Below, piece by piece: positions 32,643-36,089 of a stretch of 36,089 nt of DNA. Under the pieces are notes generated by a model. It did not search any database. It saw nothing but the letters and a program-made list of their open reading frames with translations, and was not told the origin of the DNA. Both the position numbers and the translations under genes were made by a program. The stretch's first letter is position 1; every line of letters begins with the position of its first letter. Source of the DNA: Candidatus Obscuribacterales bacterium (GTDB lineage: Bacteria; Cyanobacteriota; Vampirovibrionia; Obscuribacterales; Obscuribacteraceae); assembly GCA_031292355.1 (NCBI GenBank), contig JARLHI010000040.1, forward strand, positions 1 through 36,089. The letters are read 5' to 3'.

Positions 32643-32708
32643 CGGATTTTTTCGATCAAGGAATCAGCCAGCGTCTTTCACAACTAGAATAGTTCGAAAG
32701 GATAGCCA

Positions 32709-33470
32709 ATGCCTGATTTCGCAGATACCAGGACGGTTTTGGAGACTCATGCCGTCGGCCCAATGCAATGCAATTGTTCGATTTTCGGCTGCCGCAATTC
32801 GCGCGAATGCATCATCGTCGACCCAGGCGGAGATGCCGACCTTATTCTTGATCGTGTGACAGCACTCGGTCTCCATGTGCGCTTCGTGCTCATTACGCAT
32901 GCCCACTTCGATCACGTGATCGCTGCGCGCGCAATCAAGAATGAGACCGGCGCTAAAATCTGCATCCATCCGAAGGACAAATGGCTTTATCGGATCGCCT
33001 TCATCCAATATAGGCTCTTCGGTGTCAAAGGCGATAGTCCGCCGCGACCCGATTGGTGGTTGGGAGAAGACGATCAAATTCCCATCGGCAGATTTCATGC
33101 TGATGTCATTCACACACCTGGACACTCGCCTGGCAGTTGTTGCTTCCACGTTGCGGAGGAAAAGCTGCTATTTTCTGGCGATACGCTTTTTCGGCGTTCA
33201 GTGGGGCAGTGGACTTACCCTGGTGGGTCGTTTGCCGCGCTGGTCCAATCCATTCTCCAGAAGTTGTTCGTCTTGCCCGATGACACTCGCGTCATACCTG
33301 GGCACGGCGCCGAGACGACAATCGGTGAGGAGCGTCGCTTAAATCCTTACCTTCAGCCTGAGAAGATCGCGGAGTTGCAACGCGAAGAAGAAAACAAACC
33401 AGGATTGTTCAAGCAGATTCTCTCCCTTTTGGGTGGGTTGCTTGGGCTTCGTGGTCAAAACGAGGAGTAG
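32709..33470 (+). CDS. Metallo-beta-lactamase-fold hydrolase (glyoxalase II-like)
   Basis: 253 residues, AAAGGA 8 bases upstream. The di-metal site is complete: THAHFDH (His64, His66, Asp68, His69), HTPGHSPGS near 137, SGDTLF near 158, PGHG near 200. This order and spacing match the glyoxalase II-like branch, which cleaves S-lactoyl-thiols or related thioesters; a persulfide dioxygenase or other thioester substrate is possible. No signal peptide. The next gene begins 3 bp after its stop, so the two are translationally coupled. Confidence 0.92.
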   Translation: MPDFADTRTVLETHAVGPMQCNCSIFGCRNSRECIIVDPGGDADLILDRVTALGLHVRFVLITHAHFDHVIAARAIKNETGAKICIHPKDKWLYRIAFIQYRLFGVKGDSPPRPDWWLGEDDQIPIGRFHADVIHTPGHSPGSCCFHVAEEKLLFSGDTLFRRSVGQWTYPGGSFAALVQSILQKLFVLPDDTRVIPGHGAETTIGEERRLNPYLQPEKIAELQREEENKPGLFKQILSLLGGLLGLRGQNEE

Positions 33471-33473
33471 AAA

Positions 33474-33935
33474 ATGCGCTTGTTCACATTCGTCTATACC
33501 CTGCTGTTTATCTGCTGCACTGAAGCGGGCTGGTTGGTCGCGATGTGTGGCGGGACGTGGTTGACGTTTGTACCGATGTTCCTGCTTGTTGCGCCAGCGT
33601 TGCTCGCAGGAGTTGATGTGTGGCACTTCATCAGTGACAAACTTCCACCACTCGGTAAGGAGCGTAGCGAGTTCGTCGAACTGGCCCGCTTTATTGCCTG
33701 CTGGTTGATCACTTCTGTGCCTGCCACGGTGGCGTTGCTTGCGCTGTATTGGTGGGCACCGCAGATGCTCACAAAGTTTCATTCAGGCTTCGACTGCTGG
33801 CGCATGGCTATGTCGATCTGTATCTGGCATGGCTTTCTCAGCTTGGCTTTGCTTGTTCACGGAAAGAAGGCCTTCAGCATAAGCTACTTCGTAGCCTCAC
33901 TGAAGCACCTTTCGCAACACGAAGTCGCAGCGTAA
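33474..33935 (+). CDS. Membrane protein coupled to the MBL hydrolase
   Basis: 153 residues with four hydrophobic helices at about 5-22, 28-48, 70-92 and 112-130. No family recognised. It starts 3 bp after the previous stop with no space for its own promoter, so a joint function with the hydrolase is plausible but unproven. Confidence 0.7.
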   Translation: MRLFTFVYTLLFICCTEAGWLVAMCGGTWLTFVPMFLLVAPALLAGVDVWHFISDKLPPLGKERSEFVELARFIACWLITSVPATVALLALYWWAPQMLTKFHSGFDCWRMAMSICIWHGFLSLALLVHGKKAFSISYFVASLKHLSQHEVAA

Positions 33936-33992
33936 CCACACGTGCTAGCGATTAACAGAAATCCAAGAACTTGAATAAGAAAGGGTGTCCCC

Positions 33993-34220
33993 ATGGAATT
34001 CGTAATTGGACTTGTTTGGCTGCTCGTAAAGGAACTCTGCCGTCGATATCTGCTGATTTTCATCATTGGCACAATCGTTGTGTGTCTCGCCATCGGTGGC
34101 ATCGCGGCCGTTGCTGGCGGTGCGTTCTGGGTGGCCGCAAAAGTTACCCTGATCGTGTGCGTGATCATAGGGCTGATCGCTGGCGTCATCACCGTCGTCA
34201 GCGCCATGAGTAAACCCTGA
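33993..34220 (+). CDS. Small two-helix membrane protein, 75 aa
   Basis: Nearly entirely hydrophobic: helices at about 18-42 and 47-70 separated by a short glycine-rich turn (AVAGGAF). AAGG about 10 bases before the ATG. No family recognised. Third gene of the group, 57 bp after the previous one. Confidence 0.65.
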   Translation: MEFVIGLVWLLVKELCRRYLLIFIIGTIVVCLAIGGIAAVAGGAFWVAAKVTLIVCVIIGLIAGVITVVSAMSKP

Positions 34221-34256
34221 TAGGTTTGTCAGACCGCAAACGACAGTGGTTGAAAC

Positions 34257-34290
34257 GATGACGAGAAACCGGTTTTGGTTTCTTGTCATC
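34257..34290 (+). terminator. Hairpin ending the hydrolase/membrane-protein group
   Basis: 14-bp stem with one G-T pair, GATGACGAGAAACC (34257-34270) with GGTTTCTTGTCATC (34277-34290), then GCGTTTG; weak T-run. Confidence 0.7.
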
Positions 34291-34364
34291 GCGTTTGTCA
34301 GCATTTTCTTAAGAAAAAGACCTTGCTAAAAAGTCTCCATTTTTTAGTCATTTTCGTTGTTTCG

Positions 34365-34387
34365 ACTTTGCCATAAAAGATATTTGA
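34365..34387 (+). repeat. Convergent-junction element, copy B
   Basis: ACTTTGCCATAAA followed by AGATATTTGA, matching copy A at 21 of 23 positions. It sits between the convergent membrane-protein group and the ligase gene, about 75 bp past the hairpin at 34257-34290. Confidence 0.72.
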
Positions 34388-34408
34388 GTTGTCTCTACTG
34401 GCGACGAT

Positions 34409-36089
34409 TTATGTTTTTGGTTTGGTCTCTATGTGCACTACTGGCGTTTCTTTTACATTCGTTGGTTTTATATCTTCGCGTGCGTGCAAATAGACCGGTG
34501 CTCGTAGAATATTGTCCTGCGTACGTTCTAGATACTTTATTTCGACTACTATTTCTGGCTTTAGCCACGTCGGATTGAGTTTGCCAGGCGGTTTCTTTTT
34601 AAAAGGACAAACCTTCGTTTCAAGAGGCTTCATGCGTTTCAGGAGAGCCGCTAATTTCTTTGAATCAAATCCGGTGCCCACTCCGCCAACATATTGCAAA
34701 ATGCCCTGATTATCGTATTCACCGAGTAGCAGAGAGCCAAATGTATGGTTTCGTGAGCCCGTTCCTTCGGTGAATCCACAAATCAGAAATTCACCACTCA
34801 CATTGGTTTTTACCTTCAACCAGGCTTTTGAGCGTGAACCTTTTTCGTAGGTGCTATCTTCTCTCTTGCCGACGATGCCTTCAAGTTTGTTGTCGATGCA
34901 GGCCTGATATGCCGCCATACCATCGCTGCCGAGAGAATCGACAAGACGCACCGTGTCGTTTGTTTGCAGAACATGGCTGAGAATTTTTTTGCGATCTACT
35001 AGTGTCAGTGCTGTTAGGTCTTTGCCATTTGCATAAAGAATGTCGAACACATAGTAGAAAAGAAACGCTTTTGAATCAGCGGTCTTGCGACCGGCAAAGG
35101 CTCGTAATCCCACGCCGCTCTGTTGCAGATGCTGAAAAGATGGACGTCCCTTTTCGTCCAAGGCGACGACCTCGCCATCAAATACGTAGTCATCATCATA
35201 ATCAGACATGGCTTTTGCAATCGCTGGATATTTTTGAGTGAGGTCGTTTTTGTTGCGTGAAGTCAATGTGCAGACGCCGTTTCTGACGTAAGCGATTGCT
35301 CTGACTCCATCCAGCTTTGGCTCAAAAAACCAACCCTTACTGGTAAATGGCGCATCAGTCAGAGTGGCTAGCATGGGCGTGATGTCTTTCGGGAAGGAGG
35401 CCTTTTTTGCTGTTGCAAGCTGAGATTTGATGTCGGCTAACTTTTTTGACGGACTTTTTTCTTTGACCGCAGCGTCCGGTGAAGCTTTTGAAGATGCTTT
35501 AGCGGTCACCTTCCGTTTGGTACTTTTGCCATTGGTCTTTGGGTCCGCTTTTTGCTCACCTTTGCGTGTCCAGATGCGGCCTGCCCCTCCTTCCTGCAAA
35601 TCTTCGAGCGTTAAGCCGGATACTACTGATGCGTCTTCCGTAGTTACATCGCGACTAGCATTTTCGAATTCATCATGGTGCTTGATTAGCAGCCATTCTT
35701 TTTCTTTGCCGTGTAATCGCACGAGTGTCCAGGAGCCCTCGAGTTTTTCACCCTTGAGGTAAAAGGATAGTTTGCCCTTTTCGACATCATCTCGCATGCG
35801 TTTGTTGGCAACGTCTTTGTCATCCCAGGAATAGATTTTGCCTTCGTCTGGTGAATAAGTGCCTTGGTCCCAGATTATTACTTCTCCGGCACCATACTGT
35901 TTGTCGGGAATGATTCCTTCGAAGGATGAATACTCCATGGGGTGGTCTTCTGTCATAACAGCAAGACGCTTGTCAGAAGTGTTTGTCGATGGTCCTTTCG
36001 GCACAGCCCAGGAGACCATGACACCATCTATTTCCAATCTAAAGTCGTAATGCAAACGAGTTGCCGCATGTTTTTGTATGACAAAGGTC
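34409..36089 (-). CDS. ligD: DNA ligase D, phosphoesterase and ligase domains (5' end outside the window)
   Basis: ATP-dependent ligase of the bacterial NHEJ system (partner Ku). The reading frame is open to the right edge; the segment just before RLHYDFRLEIDG reads TFVIQKHAATR, the usual beginning of the 3'-phosphoesterase (PE) domain, so the gene is partial. PE covers roughly the first 150 visible residues; a Lys/Ala/Ser-rich linker follows; the ligase domain starts at FPKDITPMLATL, with the adenylation lysine in EPKLDGVRA, then DGEVVALDE, EGIVGK and WLKVK. The C-terminus ends soon after, so no polymerase domain follows the ligase; a polymerase domain before PE cannot be excluded because of the edge. 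A Ku gene is not visible. Confidence 0.95.
   Translation of the reverse strand, partial: TFVIQKHAATRLHYDFRLEIDGVMVSWAVPKGPSTNTSDKRLAVMTEDHPMEYSSFEGIIPDKQYGAGEVIIWDQGTYSPDEGKIYSWDDKDVANKRMRDDVEKGKLSFYLKGEKLEGSWTLVRLHGKEKEWLLIKHHDEFENASRDVTTEDASVVSGLTLEDLQEGGAGRIWTRKGEQKADPKTNGKSTKRKVTAKASSKASPDAAVKEKSPSKKLADIKSQLATAKKASFPKDITPMLATLTDAPFTSKGWFFEPKLDGVRAIAYVRNGVCTLTSRNKNDLTQKYPAIAKAMSDYDDDYVFDGEVVALDEKGRPSFQHLQQSGVGLRAFAGRKTADSKAFLFYYVFDILYANGKDLTALTLVDRKKILSHVLQTNDTVRLVDSLGSDGMAAYQACIDNKLEGIVGKREDSTYEKGSRSKAWLKVKTNVSGEFLICGFTEGTGSRNHTFGSLLLGEYDNQGILQYVGGVGTGFDSKKLAALLKRMKPLETKVCPFKKKPPGKLNPTWLKPEIVVEIKYLERTQDNILRAPVYLHAREDIKPTNVKETPVVHIETKPKT

Noticed and set aside
1..36089. CRISPR array, tRNA, rRNA, IS element or prophage
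   Set aside because: No regularly spaced repeats, transposase-like frames or RNA gene hallmarks were seen on either strand.

Overview
The window is a bacterial chromosomal segment of roughly 50% GC holding about 35 protein genes. I see no rRNA, tRNA, CRISPR array, IS element or phage module. Signal peptides, outward-facing hydrolases, AGGAG-type ribosome sites and many small unassigned genes suggest a free-living Gram-negative-type heterotroph. A non-photosynthetic relative of cyanobacteria (Vampirovibrionia/Obscuribacterales) is my best guess at lineage, but this is an impression from overall style and not a marker-gene result.

Layout. 0.2-1.8 kb: Nudix hydrolase and proline iminopeptidase operon (minus). 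2.2-3.2 kb: zeta-crystallin-type quinone oxidoreductase. 3.3-6.1 kb: a two-enzyme fusion of a GH30 glucosylceramidase-like module to a complete GH1 beta-glucosidase. 6.7-8.3 kb: SGNH hydrolase and a histidine-box membrane hydroxylase. 8.7-12.5 kb (minus): a 58-residue membrane protein, an HTH/coiled-coil protein, heme oxygenase and a large secreted toroid-like protein. 12.6-15.3 kb: aldose 1-epimerase, a secreted unknown and a secreted TPR protein. 15.3-18.4 kb: a decayed gene remnant, a small unknown and a GlgX/TreX-type glycogen debranching enzyme. 19-24 kb: S51 peptidase and a run of short lineage-specific genes, including two tandem paralogues, one carrying an inserted piece that resembles the actuator domain of KdpB; then a mannose-isomerase-type cupin. 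24-30.2 kb: thioredoxin with an unusual tail, M1 aminopeptidase with HEAT repeats, small membrane protein, HemW-like radical SAM enzyme and a small beta-rich protein. 30.3-36.1 kb: YbjQ-family lipoprotein-size protein, MscL, an unknown 318-residue protein, a metallo-beta-lactamase-fold hydrolase, two membrane proteins and the 3' part of DNA ligase D, cut by the window edge.

A theme of carbohydrate use (GH30-GH1, epimerase, debranching enzyme, cupin isomerase) and of peptide use (iminopeptidase, S51, M1) runs through the window, but the genes are in short, often single-gene units pointing in alternating directions.

The most unusual signal is non-coding. A short element, ACTTTGCC-N-(A/T)AAA, often followed by GATA, occurs seven times outside genes. 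Every convergent gene junction of 99 bp or more (six of six) contains exactly one copy; none of the divergent promoter regions has one; the seventh copy lies behind the terminator of one of the duplicated genes. In three cases it starts exactly 7 nt after the T-run of an intrinsic terminator on the same strand, and a fourth copy has the same TTTTTG-N6 prefix. I propose it as a terminator-coupled element, possibly a protein roadblock site at convergent gene ends.
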